Positions 7,141 through 15,722 of a stretch of DNA of 20,992 nucleotides are shown piece after piece (position 1 is the stretch's first letter; each line of letters starts with the position of its first letter). The DNA is taken from NCBI GenBank assembly GCA_035495315.1, contig DATJGF010000148.1, forward strand, positions 1 to 20,992, written 5' to 3'. The DNA comes from DATJGF01 sp035495315. Lineage in GTDB: Bacteria > Verrucomicrobiota > Verrucomicrobiia > Limisphaerales > UBA8199. The notes beneath the pieces were generated by a model, which ran no database searches, was not told where the DNA came from, and saw only the letters and a program-made list of their open reading frames with translations. The translations under genes and the position numbers were made by a program.

Positions 7141-8667
7141 GTGCTGTTCATGAATCACTCTGGCCGTTCAGCACCGCTCTTGAGGCTGGAAGAGGTCAGT
7201 AAGTCGTTTGGTGTAGTCCATGCCCTGAGCGGAGTGACGTTCGAACTGCTGCCCGCCGAGGTTCACGCGTTGGTCGGTGAAAACGGCGCTGGCAAATCGA
7301 CCCTGGTCAAGCTGGTGACGGGAGCGCTGCAGGCCGATTCGGGTAGCATTGAGATCCTCAATCGACGTGTGGCTCACCTCAACCCCGGCCGTTCGCATAA
7401 ACTCGGCGTGGCCTGCATTTACCAACAGCCTGCACTTTTCCCGGATCTCTCGGTCGCCGAAAACCTCCGGCTGCGGTTGAGTCCGTCCGCGCCCTTTCGT
7501 CGGGTTGATTGGGCTGAGTCTCGCGCGCAAGCAGCCGAACTGCTCGAACTCATTGGGGCCAGGATTTCGCCGGAGAGTGAAGTTCGCCAATTGTCGATGC
7601 CGGAACAACAGTTGGTCGAAATCGCGTGCGCCGTCGGGTCGGGCGCGAGGATCATCATCATGGACGAGCCGACGGCTTCGTTAACCCAGAAAGAGCAGCA
7701 TCTGCTTTTTGGCGTGGTGAAGCGGCTCCGTCAAAACGGGGCAGGGGTTGTCTACATCAGCCATCGCCTCGAAGAAGTCTTCGCGCTCGCGGACCGTGTA
7801 ACGGTTTTGCGCGACGGTCACAGCGTCGGCACAAACCCAATCGGGGAGCTAAGCGAGGCGGCTCTGATTCGCGAGATGGTCGGACGAGACGTTTCCGAAA
7901 CCGTGGCTTCGTCACAAAGCCGGGCAGGAGAGATTGTATTATCACTGCAGAACGTTGGCTGCGCAGCGTCGGGCATTCACGCAATCAATCTCGACGTTCG
8001 CGCGGGCGAAATCGTTGCGCTAGCCGGGTTGGTCGGCGCCGGGCGAACCGAATTGGCGCGCGTGCTCTTTGGGATCACGCCTGCCGACACAGGGGAGATT
8101 CGTTTGAACGGGCAAACCGTCAGTATAGGTTCTCCGCGACAGGCGATCACTCATGGCATCGCTTACCTGCCCGAAGACCGTCGGCGTCATGGGGTGATTC
8201 TGGAAATGAGCATCGCCCAGAACATCACCCTGTCGATTCAGGATCGGCTTTTCCCAGGCGGCTGGTTGCGTCCAAACGCCGAGCGGAACACGGCCACCGA
8301 TTACATGCGGGCACTCGAGGTAAAAGCGGAATGCCCCGAGAGAGAAGCGGGAACACTATCGGGTGGCAATCAGCAAAAAGTAGCGCTGGCGCGCTGGCTG
8401 GCGACCCAACCCAGACTCCTGATCCTCGATGAACCCACTCAAGGTATTGACGTTGGAACCAAGAACCAACTCCATCGGATGATCCGGGAACTGGCTACCA
8501 AGGGAGTGGCAATCGTAACGATCTCGAGTGATCTGCCGGAGGTCCTGGCCCTGGCCGATCGCATCGGCGTGATGCGCAACGGGACGTTGGTTGCCATCCT
8601 TCCACGAGCCAGCGATGCCGATCAGGTGATGGGCCTGGCATTCGGACAGGAAGCGGGTGCGCCTTGA
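7141..8667 (+). CDS. sugar ABC transporter, dual-domain ATPase (RbsA/RhaT/LsrA type)
   Basis: This is the cytoplasmic ATPase of a carbohydrate ABC importer, with two fused nucleotide-binding domains in 508 residues. Domain 1 has Walker A GENGAGKST (46-54), a divergent signature LSMPEQQ (151-157) and Walker B IIIMDEP (171-177). Domain 2 has the degenerate Walker A typical of this subfamily, GLVGAGRTE (296-304), the signature LSGGNQQKVALAR (406-418) and Walker B LLILDEPTQGIDVG (426-439). The split into one canonical and one degenerate site is normal for RbsA, XylG and AraG. The start is GTG at 7141 with GGGG eight bases upstream; an ATG three codons later is an alternative. It is the first gene of a four-gene operon, and the next start overlaps its stop. 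The family imports pentoses, rhamnose, galactose or AI-2, and the binding protein points to the rhamnose/AI-2 branch. Confidence 0.95.
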   Translation: MLFMNHSGRSAPLLRLEEVSKSFGVVHALSGVTFELLPAEVHALVGENGAGKSTLVKLVTGALQADSGSIEILNRRVAHLNPGRSHKLGVACIYQQPALFPDLSVAENLRLRLSPSAPFRRVDWAESRAQAAELLELIGARISPESEVRQLSMPEQQLVEIACAVGSGARIIIMDEPTASLTQKEQHLLFGVVKRLRQNGAGVVYISHRLEEVFALADRVTVLRDGHSVGTNPIGELSEAALIREMVGRDVSETVASSQSRAGEIVLSLQNVGCAASGIHAINLDVRAGEIVALAGLVGAGRTELARVLFGITPADTGEIRLNGQTVSIGSPRQAITHGIAYLPEDRRRHGVILEMSIAQNITLSIQDRLFPGGWLRPNAERNTATDYMRALEVKAECPEREAGTLSGGNQQKVALARWLATQPRLLILDEPTQGIDVGTKNQLHRMIRELATKGVAIVTISSDLPEVLALADRIGVMRNGTLVAILPRASDADQVMGLAFGQEAGAP

Positions 8668-9635
8668 GAACCGTTCGCCGCGAATATTCTGTCTGCATCG
8701 CGCTGAGCCTGATCCTCTTCGCGCTTGCAATTTTCGCGCCCTCTTTTTATCAGCCGACACCCTTCCTGTCGTTCCTGGCGAGGCAAGCACCCGCACTCAT
8801 TGTCACGTGCGGCGCCGCGTTGATCATCATCGCGCGACAAATCGACATTTCAGTCGGCTCTCAACTCGCGGTGTGCAGCGTATGTGCCGGATTGCTCTCG
8901 ACAGCAAACTGGCCGGCCGGGTTGGTTCTGCTGGCGGCAATCGCACTCGGAGCGACGCTTGGCTCAATTAACGGATTTTTTGTTGCGGGATTACGATTGC
9001 CTTCGATTGTAGTCACTCTCGCCACGATGGTCACCTGGCGTGAAGCATTGCGCTGGAAACGCCAAGGGGCTTTCGTAAATCTCCCGCAAGGCGCCCAGTG
9101 GTTTGGGCTGAGCCAAACTCAAGGACAACTCACGATCATAGTCGTCGCCCTTGCTGTGCTGGCGGGCTTGGCCCTTCTAACAAGGCATCTAGCTGCCGGC
9201 CGATTCATTTATGCGACTGGATCCGATGTCGAAGCCGCCCGGCTCGCCGGAATTCGCCCGCAATTGGTTACCTTTAGCTTGTTCGTTGTCATGGGTGCGC
9301 TCAGCGGACTAGCTGCAGTGCTCAACAACGCGCAATCCCCGCAAGTCGATCCGAAGGCCGGCACCGGACTGGAGCTCAAGGCTATTGCCGCTGTGGTAGT
9401 TGGCGGTGTCGCGATTTCGGGCGGGCGCGGACATCTTTGGGGAGTGTTTGTAGGCTTTCTGTTGATGGCGTGCGTGAGTCCTGCCTTAGTGTACCTCCAT
9501 ATCGAGGCCTACTGGGAACGAGCCATTGCAGGCGCTATTATTTTATTGGCCGTGCTTGGCGATGGGTTAGGCAGCGTTCAGAAAACGACGACCTCCGGGA
9601 GCCTCGCGTCCGGCGAAACGGTCACGTCAAGGTGA
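8664..9635 (+). CDS. sugar ABC transporter permease 1 (RbsC/RhaP/LsrC type)
   Basis: This inner-membrane permease has 323 residues and about eight to ten hydrophobic segments. Family motifs are IARQIDISVGS (about 57-67; the more usual form is LTGGIDLSVGS), the coupling segment EAARLAGIRP, and near the end GTGLELKAIAAVVVGGVAISGGRG. It starts with TTG at 8664, whose bases overlap the TGA of the ATPase gene (TTGA), with AGGA about 12 bases upstream. This makes translational coupling likely. No better in-frame start gives a complete first membrane helix. It should pair with permease 2 to form a heterodimeric channel, as in the rhamnose (RhaP/RhaQ) and AI-2 (LsrC/LsrD) importers and unlike the single RbsC. 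The C-terminus is a short hydrophilic tail rich in Thr and Ser. Confidence 0.92.
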   Translation: MRTVRREYSVCIALSLILFALAIFAPSFYQPTPFLSFLARQAPALIVTCGAALIIIARQIDISVGSQLAVCSVCAGLLSTANWPAGLVLLAAIALGATLGSINGFFVAGLRLPSIVVTLATMVTWREALRWKRQGAFVNLPQGAQWFGLSQTQGQLTIIVVALAVLAGLALLTRHLAAGRFIYATGSDVEAARLAGIRPQLVTFSLFVVMGALSGLAAVLNNAQSPQVDPKAGTGLELKAIAAVVVGGVAISGGRGHLWGVFVGFLLMACVSPALVYLHIEAYWERAIAGAIILLAVLGDGLGSVQKTTTSGSLASGETVTSR

Positions 9636-9637
9636 TT

Positions 9638-10648
9638 ATGGGGACGACATCCAATGTATCATCCTGGAAGGCGCTCCTGCTCAAGCACGAAACCCTGCTA
9701 TTCATAATTGTGGTACTCGAATGGTTTTTTTTCGCTGCGATAGGCAGGCGATTCGGGACGCTGGAGAACAGTTACGATATCCTTCGCCACTCGACTGAAA
9801 TCGGTTTGCTCGCACTGGCGCTGACACCGATCATTCTCACTGGCGGGATCGATCTTTCGGTTGGGTCGTTGCTCGGCTTATGCGCGATTCTGTTCGGCAA
9901 GCTATGGCGTGACGCGCATTTTCCTATATGGTGGGCAGCAATCGTAACCCTGGCAATTGGTGCAGTGGCCGGTGGTATGAATGCCTGGTTTATCTCCCGG
10001 GTTCGCCTACCCCCTCTAATTGTCACACTCGGCACCTTCTCGCTGTTTCGCGGTTTGGCCGAGGCCATCACTCATGGCGTCGACACGTTCACAGATTTCC
10101 CCGGTTCTTTTCTGCGCCTTGGCCAGGGCCAATGGCTGGGCTTGCCGGCCCAAGCGCCCGCGTTTCTGCTGGTCGCCGCGGCGATTTGGGTGATGGTCCA
10201 CTTCACCGTCCTCGGTCGCAGTTGGCGCGCCATCGGTTTCGCTCCGGAAGGGGCGCGCTACGCAGGAATTCCAGTCGAGCGCCGCATCGCTTCGGTTTAT
10301 GTAATTGCAGGAATAATTGCCGGGCTCGCCGCAGTGCTCTATACCGCCCGACTCGGCCAGGCTAAGGCCGACGCCGGCACCGGTTACGAGTTGTTTGCCA
10401 TCACCGCGGTGGTGCTCGGCGGCACTAGCATTTTCGGCGGGGTCGGCTCTGTTCCTGGGACATTACTGGGCGTGGCTGCCATTGCCGTGTTGAGCAATGG
10501 CCTCGTCCATGCCCGTCAACCCCGCGAGGTCGCCGGGATGCTGACCGGTCTGCTGCTCCTGGTCTCGCTGGCTGCCTCGGTGCTGGCGAAAAGGATCGCG
10601 CTTCATTATAAATCCCGAAACGCAAATCAACCCGACAGCTTTAGCTGA
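9638..10648 (+). CDS. sugar ABC transporter permease 2 (RbsC/RhaQ/LsrD type)
   Basis: This is the second inner-membrane permease, 336 residues from the ATG at 9638-9640. That ATG is preceded by AAGG five bases upstream. The same frame is open back to 9437 but there overlaps permease 1, so the longer form is rejected; a GTG at 9632 is a minor alternative. Motifs are ILTGGIDLSVGSLLG, the cytoplasmic loop GFAPEGARYAGIPVERR, and GTGYELFAITAVVLGGTSIFGGVGS near the end. It is clearly related to, but distinct from, permease 1, so a heterodimer is expected. It begins two bases after the stop of permease 1, and its own stop is immediately followed by the ATG of the binding protein. That spacing means the four genes are almost certainly one transcript. 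Confidence 0.93.
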   Translation: MGTTSNVSSWKALLLKHETLLFIIVVLEWFFFAAIGRRFGTLENSYDILRHSTEIGLLALALTPIILTGGIDLSVGSLLGLCAILFGKLWRDAHFPIWWAAIVTLAIGAVAGGMNAWFISRVRLPPLIVTLGTFSLFRGLAEAITHGVDTFTDFPGSFLRLGQGQWLGLPAQAPAFLLVAAAIWVMVHFTVLGRSWRAIGFAPEGARYAGIPVERRIASVYVIAGIIAGLAAVLYTARLGQAKADAGTGYELFAITAVVLGGTSIFGGVGSVPGTLLGVAAIAVLSNGLVHARQPREVAGMLTGLLLLVSLAASVLAKRIALHYKSRNANQPDSFS

Positions 10649-11656
10649 ATGATGAAACCGATATCTGCGCTCATCCTCGCATCCTGCTTATTCCTGGTCG
10701 CCTGCGATAAATCCGCCGACACCGGTGCGGGCACTGCTGGCGCCCAAAAGAAAGTTACGATTGCTTTGATGCCCAAAAGCAAAGGCAACGCCTATTTTAT
10801 TTCCTGCGAAAAGGGGGCCGAGCGCGCCGCCAAGGAATTCAATGTCGATTTGCTTTTTGACGGTCCGACCGATCCCGATCCCGCGAAGCAAAACGAAATT
10901 GTTGAGAACTGGATTGCCCTGGGAGTGGACGGGATCGCCGCTGCCTGCGAGAACAAGGAGGGCATTTCCACGGCGTTGCGGAAAGCGGAAACCAAGGGGA
11001 TCAAAGTGATCACGTATGATTCCGACTCGGCGACGGATGCGCGGTCCTTTTTTGTGAACCAGGCCACGCCGGAAGGCATCGGGTTTACGCTGATGGACGA
11101 GGCGGCGCGGCTGATCGGGAATGAAGGAGAGTTCGCGATCATCACCGCGAGCCTCACCGCCGGCAACATGAACGAGTGGCAGAAGTACATTGAAGCCCGC
11201 CGCTCAAGCAAGTATCCGCAGCTCAAAATGGTTGCGCTGCGGCCGTGCGATGATCTGAAGGATCGCGCGCAAGCTGAAGCGACTGCCTTGATCGGCGCTT
11301 ATCCCAATTTGAAGCTGATCATGGCGATTTGTTCGCCGGCAGTCCCGGGTGCAGCCGAAGCTGTCAAACAAGCCGGCAAGGCAGGACAGGTGAAAGTCAT
11401 CGGCCTTGGGTTGCCCAGTGAAAACCGGCAGTACGTCAAGGATGGTGTCACGCAAACGGTGATCCTGTGGAAGACAGAGGATCTGGGCTATCTGACAGTG
11501 TATGCTGCGCAAGCTCTAGTGCGTGGCGGGTTGACCCCTTCGGATCGGACGCTTAAAGCGGGTGCCCTTGGCGAGTTCCAAATCGAGGGCGACAATATCC
11601 TGTTAGGCAAACCTTTCCTGTTCAACAAAGAGAACATCGACCAATTCAATTTTTGA
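10649..11656 (+). CDS. sugar-binding lipoprotein of ABC importer (RhaS/LsrB-like)
   Basis: This is the periplasmic binding protein of the importer, 335 residues with a type I periplasmic-binding fold. The N-terminus is a lipoprotein signal with lipobox FLVAC, giving a lipidated C19, so it should be membrane-tethered. Motifs resembling RhaS and LsrB are MPKSKGNAYF (41-50), the DGPTDPDPAKQNEIVENWI region, TYDSDSATDAR (122-132), VNQATPEGIG (136-145), GLGLPSENRQYVKDG, LGYLTVYAAQALV, and NKENIDQFNF at the C-terminus. The GLGLP-NRQYVKDG and DLGYLTVYAA strings are closer to the rhamnose-binding RhaS branch, as I recall it, than to RbsB. The ligand is therefore probably rhamnose or a similar deoxy sugar, but AI-2-like ligands are not excluded. 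The ATG directly follows the previous stop. Being last in the operon is unusual, since such genes often come first. Confidence 0.92.
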   Translation: MMKPISALILASCLFLVACDKSADTGAGTAGAQKKVTIALMPKSKGNAYFISCEKGAERAAKEFNVDLLFDGPTDPDPAKQNEIVENWIALGVDGIAAACENKEGISTALRKAETKGIKVITYDSDSATDARSFFVNQATPEGIGFTLMDEAARLIGNEGEFAIITASLTAGNMNEWQKYIEARRSSKYPQLKMVALRPCDDLKDRAQAEATALIGAYPNLKLIMAICSPAVPGAAEAVKQAGKAGQVKVIGLGLPSENRQYVKDGVTQTVILWKTEDLGYLTVYAAQALVRGGLTPSDRTLKAGALGEFQIEGDNILLGKPFLFNKENIDQFNF

Positions 11657-11663
11657 CGCTCGT

Positions 11664-11713
11664 GTAGCGTCGGGCGTCTCGACTGACATAGAGCCAGGCA
11701 TCGTGCCTGGCGG
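11664..11713 (+). repeat. dispersed hairpin repeat, copy 2
   Basis: This element begins with GTAGCGTCGGGCGTCTCG (11664-11681), one base different from 17927-17944. It continues into a perfect hairpin, GCCAGGC, loop ATCGT, GCCTGGC (11693-11711), homologous to the hairpin of copy 1. The first part also forms an imperfect GTCGGGC/GACTGAC stem around loop GTCTC. It sits between the convergent ends of the ABC operon and the GH2-like gene. It lacks a T-run, so it is not a standard terminator, although it could act as a transcript end barrier. Confidence 0.7.
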
Positions 11714-11727
11714 CTGGGGCAAACTTC

Positions 11728-11769
11728 AAAATTCAGCGTTCGATGTTCGATGTTCCAGCTCTGAATTTT
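11728..11769. repeat. inverted repeat with TTCGATG tandem units in the loop
   Basis: A perfect 9-base inverted repeat, AAAATTCAG (11728-11736) and CTGAATTTT (11761-11769), encloses a 24-base loop. The loop has two exact tandem 7-mers TTCGATG (11739-11752) and a partial third. A run of five T follows on the + strand. It lies between convergent gene ends, so it may serve as a terminator for the importer operon. The stem is AT-rich and weak, however. Similar 'TTCGATG' short-unit repeats occur in Verrucomicrobia intergenic DNA as I recall, not checked. Confidence 0.5.
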
Positions 11770-11801
11770 TACAAAACAGGAAACGTCGTTTGAACGGTCT
11801 C

Positions 11802-14800
11802 TCACCACCTGAAAAACCGATACGGATCATCCCATTCTTCCGGTTGGTCGACATACAGCCCCGACAACCAGCGTTTCTCGTCCCCGGACCCGTGCAGCGG
11901 TTGTTGGAACCGTTCCAGCAGCGGTGTCGAAGAGCCGACTCCCATGTTCGCCAACAAGCGTGAAAGGGTGAAGGACAGCCGACGGTAAGTCCGTCTCAGA
12001 TTCTGTTGGGGCGATTCGAACTGCCACGGTGCAAATTGGCACAGAACGACACTGTAATTTGGAGCCACCGCCAGAACGCCATCGCCGAGCAGCTGGGCCC
12101 CTTCAGAAACGAGCGGCAAGTTGCGCGGGTCACGATTATGTAGATCCGCAGGCGCAATTCCCGCGAGCAACGAGTTCATGGGTGGTGGTGTGAAAAATGT
12201 CGAAATGTGTTCCTGGCTTTTTGTCGCCACCTGGAAAGGTAACCAGGATCCGAGTTCGTCTTGACCGAGACCGATGGTGAGCAAATGCCCGTCCGACTTG
12301 AGCCATTGGGCAACGCGCGTTGCCTGTGTTGCCAAAGTTTTGCTGCCACCAGGCCCGACGATGAGAACCTGACCGGAAGATAACGAGCCGCCCTCGTAAG
12401 TTCCGACGGAGACCCCGTTGGTTTCCAAGTAGGCTTTACCGGCAGTATCGCCGGCATAAACCGCCCGGCGGTGCGCCGCAGGTTTCCAGGTCGAGACGTA
12501 CTGCAGCAGATTCTTTACGAGCCTTTCGGCGGCGGGATCAGCTTCGGTTCGTCCGGTCACGTCCATTTGGCAAAACAGAATGAGTCCTTTGCCTTCGCGA
12601 TATTCGAGCAAGGGGCTGTATTGCAGATTGTATCCGCCATCGGCTAACGGAAGAAAATCTCCGCATCCCGGTTTTTCGATCAGCACGGAAGCGACATTGC
12701 CCTGGTTACCGCAACGCCACAGCCGGGTGACCTGAAGTCCGCACCACTGCACCGTAGGTCCGTAGCGAGGTCGCAATTGATAATCGAGCTGCGGCGGCAG
12801 CAGGCTCGCTGCACCGCGCCAATCGCTCAAATTATCAGCAGACAAACCGGCCAAAGCCGGGTGGTCAGGAATCCGTGCGAAGACCCGGCGCAAACCATAT
12901 TCCTCCGTGCGAAACCCGAGCCGTTGACTTAATGCCTCCGAGGTCTGTTCGAACAACAACACCTTTAGACCGTCGCGGACACCCCCGAGCGCCGGTGCCG
13001 CACCATTTGGTGTCAGCGCGGCCTTGCCGATAATTATAACCTCATAGGAAGACAGATCTGCTGTGGCCTCAATTTGTCGGCTCTGAATTCCTAGCCGCTG
13101 CAACAACGCTGCGGTTTCCCCGCGAGGATCAAACAACGCAATCCTGGCGGATGCTTTTTGCTGATCAGGTGGGGCCAGGACGTTAATGTCCAGCGTGTCC
13201 GTTTGTGTTTCTCCGTTGCTGAATCGAACCTCCGCGCGGAGGGGATAGGTGCCGAGTTTTAAGGACGCCGGCAATTCGAAACTGAGCGGCACACGTTGCT
13301 GTCCGCCGGGTTCCACTGTTAAGGTTAATGTGCCAGTCATCGCCTTCGGCAATTCCAACTTCCACGCACACGTTGCGGTAACAGGTTGCCGTGAGTTGTT
13401 GATCAGGATCAACTGCTTCGCAATTTTTTCCCCAGGCACGAAGTTATGTTCTTTAGAAGTGAAACGTGCGGGTTTGCCGGCGAGGTAGGCCAGCAAGGGT
13501 CGGTTATTTCGGATCAGGGCTTGCGCTGCACTGGTGGGGATCCAATCCTCGCGTTTAAAGGCCAGATCCATCCGTTCATAGCGCGCATCGAGGTAATCGG
13601 GGCTGAATCCCGGCCGTTGCAGGTTCGCCCAATCGACTTTGAACTCCTGTCGCGTCTTGTCCACGCCAGGACGGAGTTTCCAGAAATGCTCGAATTCCCA
13701 CGGTGAAATGGCCGAGACGCCCCAGGTGCGGAAGGCCCGCCAATTGTCCGTGAGGTAACGCTCGAACACCGGATATCGTTCTTCGAATCGAGGCGAGCCG
13801 ACCTCGTTGGGATAATCCCACCGATGCCACAATTTTCCCGCGCGGAACTGTTTGGCTTCCCAACGTAAGTTCGCCTTTTCCGCTTCGCTGATCTGAAACG
13901 CGCGATCCCCGAAAAACTGCGCATTCCATTCCGCGACGCAGAACTCCCACGGTACGGCCGCGCTGCCGAACTCGCGCTGCCCCTTGTACCAGCCGCGATA
14001 CATCGTCCAATCCCAGGTGAAGGGAGCACCATATTCGCAGGTGAACATCGGCTTGACGCCGTGAGTTGCCCAATGCTCGAACCAATCAGAGAGTTCCTGA
14101 ATCGGGGCGAAGTTGGGGTAAAAATTGGCGGTATGCATGGAGCCCAGATTGCCGGAGGAGTGGTGATAGACGATGCGAGTGGGATCGAGGTTTGTGACGA
14201 TCGCTTCAGCGCGCAAAGCGAGCGAACAGTTCTTGAGCGACCAGGTATCACGCGGGGCATTCGTCCCGTCGATCATCGCGGGATTCATGTCCTCCTCATA
14301 ACCAGTGGCGTTGTGGCTCATCGAGTAGAGGATCACCGAGGGATGGTTTTGCGCCACACTGACGTAGAAGCTGGCGTGTGGAAAGTAACCGTTGGTCTTG
14401 TCCGCATCGGCTCCGCGCCAATCGTAATGACTGAAGTGTGGCTGGGTGAAGGCGACCAGCATGCCAACGTCATCTGCCGCGCGCAGGATTTCTTCAAAAC
14501 CAAGATGTGACCCAGGAAGGCAATCGTAGTTGTGTGTATAGATAAAGTTTATTCCGAGGCTCTGGAGACGCTGCAAACTCTCTCGCGCGGCGTCGTAGGT
14601 AGCTAGCGCGACGCTCACCTGGGCGTTGTCGAGCGGCACCGCCGAGAGGTAGATGCGCTTGCCGTTGAGGAAGAAATCTCGTCCATCGATCCAGAACTCG
14701 CGGAACCCAAACCGGGTCGGCCAGCTGGTGTCCCGCACGTTGCCTGTGCTATCGAGGAGCGAGAGTTCGAAAGTGCACAAGTTCTGAGGCGTGTCAGTGT

Positions 14801-15722
14801 CCCACAACCGATCCGGGACCCAATTTGTCGCAAACGAGATGCGACCCTGCTTGAGGTCGGTAGCCTCAAAGGTCGGGCTGACAAATTCGTGAATGGTCTC
14901 CCGAGAATCACGAATCCTGGCCAGAAGCGAGTAGCGTTCATTCTGTTCGAGCCGTTCGATTCGTGCATCGAACCTGCATTCGCGACGGCGCACGGAAGTC
15001 TGTACACGACCATCCTCAAGCCTTGGCCCGACCGGGGAATTGAAGAGGTAAACGTCGCCGCACAGGCCACGTCGTGCGACTGAGCCTTTGACTTCGCGCG
15101 CCGAAGCGCTGTCGGTATAAGAGAGCAATACGCCTTGAAGCGGCATTGCGACCACCATCAGAGTCAGCAGGTTGGTAGTGCCTGGCTGGCATGAAGAAGT
15201 CAGGTCAATTTCGCCGCTGGGGAATCTTACCTCGCCGGCGAGCTTGCCATTAATATATACCGCTGAGTACGAGTTAAGGTATTCGATGAAGAGGGTAGTG
15301 CGTCGGCCTTTCCAACTCTGCGGCACTGTAATTTCCCGTTGGTACCACGCAGCCTTTATATCACCCAGCGCGTGGCTGCTCCAACTCGGGTGGGCATAAA
15401 CCGTCTGCGAATCTTTCTGCATGTAGTCGGTAATCCCCGGCCAGGAACCAGGGACCTTGAAGTAACCCCAATTCGATTGTGGTGCAGCGGTTGATTGATT
15501 GGCCGCCGGTTGCCACAGCCACAGACCATTGAGGCAAAGGCATTCGCGGGTAGGAGTTGACTCGTGATAAGCCCGGCTTTGGTCCCAGACGGCTGAGACG
15601 CCAGGCGGCAATGTGACGATGGCCGATTCAGTCTCAGCTGCAGATAAACCAGTGCAAAGCGCAATCTCAAGAAAGAGCCAAAACAAGACACCGCGGTAGG
15701 CGCTGTGAGCGGTCACGGTCAA
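11802..15722 (-). CDS. large secreted glycoside hydrolase family 2-like protein
   Basis: This 1306-residue exported protein has a signal peptide at about 10-29 (hydrophobic core VLFWLFLEIALCTG, ending LSAAE). The N-terminal part follows the GH2 plan: a sugar-binding jelly-roll (about 60-230, with FKVPGSWPG, AWYQREITVP and YINGKLAGE), an Ig-like middle, and a TIM-barrel start at GFREFWIDGRDFFLNGKRIYLSAVPLD (339-365). The presumed nucleophile is E563 in MFTCEYGAPF. The acid/base region, normally HPSVIxWSLGNE, reads HPSVILYSMSHNATG (460-474), so the Glu is missing; E476 or E477 nearby might substitute. After the barrel come an Ig-like domain (about 752-850) and two regions resembling glutamine-amidotransferase-like domains (about 858-1070 and 1080-1290). 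The start is TTG at 15720-15722, overlapping the upstream stop (TTGA). A GTG two codons in is an alternative. The substrate is unknown; a galactoside- or mannoside-type glycan is plausible. Confidence 0.85.
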   Translation of the reverse strand: MTVTAHSAYRGVLFWLFLEIALCTGLSAAETESAIVTLPPGVSAVWDQSRAYHESTPTRECLCLNGLWLWQPAANQSTAAPQSNWGYFKVPGSWPGITDYMQKDSQTVYAHPSWSSHALGDIKAAWYQREITVPQSWKGRRTTLFIEYLNSYSAVYINGKLAGEVRFPSGEIDLTSSCQPGTTNLLTLMVVAMPLQGVLLSYTDSASAREVKGSVARRGLCGDVYLFNSPVGPRLEDGRVQTSVRRRECRFDARIERLEQNERYSLLARIRDSRETIHEFVSPTFEATDLKQGRISFATNWVPDRLWDTDTPQNLCTFELSLLDSTGNVRDTSWPTRFGFREFWIDGRDFFLNGKRIYLSAVPLDNAQVSVALATYDAARESLQRLQSLGINFIYTHNYDCLPGSHLGFEEILRAADDVGMLVAFTQPHFSHYDWRGADADKTNGYFPHASFYVSVAQNHPSVILYSMSHNATGYEEDMNPAMIDGTNAPRDTWSLKNCSLALRAEAIVTNLDPTRIVYHHSSGNLGSMHTANFYPNFAPIQELSDWFEHWATHGVKPMFTCEYGAPFTWDWTMYRGWYKGQREFGSAAVPWEFCVAEWNAQFFGDRAFQISEAEKANLRWEAKQFRAGKLWHRWDYPNEVGSPRFEERYPVFERYLTDNWRAFRTWGVSAISPWEFEHFWKLRPGVDKTRQEFKVDWANLQRPGFSPDYLDARYERMDLAFKREDWIPTSAAQALIRNNRPLLAYLAGKPARFTSKEHNFVPGEKIAKQLILINNSRQPVTATCAWKLELPKAMTGTLTLTVEPGGQQRVPLSFELPASLKLGTYPLRAEVRFSNGETQTDTLDINVLAPPDQQKASARIALFDPRGETAALLQRLGIQSRQIEATADLSSYEVIIIGKAALTPNGAAPALGGVRDGLKVLLFEQTSEALSQRLGFRTEEYGLRRVFARIPDHPALAGLSADNLSDWRGAASLLPPQLDYQLRPRYGPTVQWCGLQVTRLWRCGNQGNVASVLIEKPGCGDFLPLADGGYNLQYSPLLEYREGKGLILFCQMDVTGRTEADPAAERLVKNLLQYVSTWKPAAHRRAVYAGDTAGKAYLETNGVSVGTYEGGSLSSGQVLIVGPGGSKTLATQATRVAQWLKSDGHLLTIGLGQDELGSWLPFQVATKSQEHISTFFTPPPMNSLLAGIAPADLHNRDPRNLPLVSEGAQLLGDGVLAVAPNYSVVLCQFAPWQFESPQQNLRRTYRRLSFTLSRLLANMGVGSSTPLLERFQQPLHGSGDEKRWLSGLYVDQPEEWDDPYRFFRW

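Noticed and set aside
7626..8432. A 268-codon open frame inside the ABC ATPase gene
   Set aside because: It is a very Arg/Ser-rich shadow of a clear ATPase with all its motifs.
9437..9637. A 67-codon N-terminal extension of permease 2
   Set aside because: It overlaps permease 1 in another frame, is hydrophilic and Arg-rich, and the ATG at 9638 has a good AAGG site.
13514..14260. A 248-codon minus-strand frame within the GH2-like gene
   Set aside because: Out of frame with the recognised GH2 motifs and rich in Arg/Ser/Pro; a shadow.
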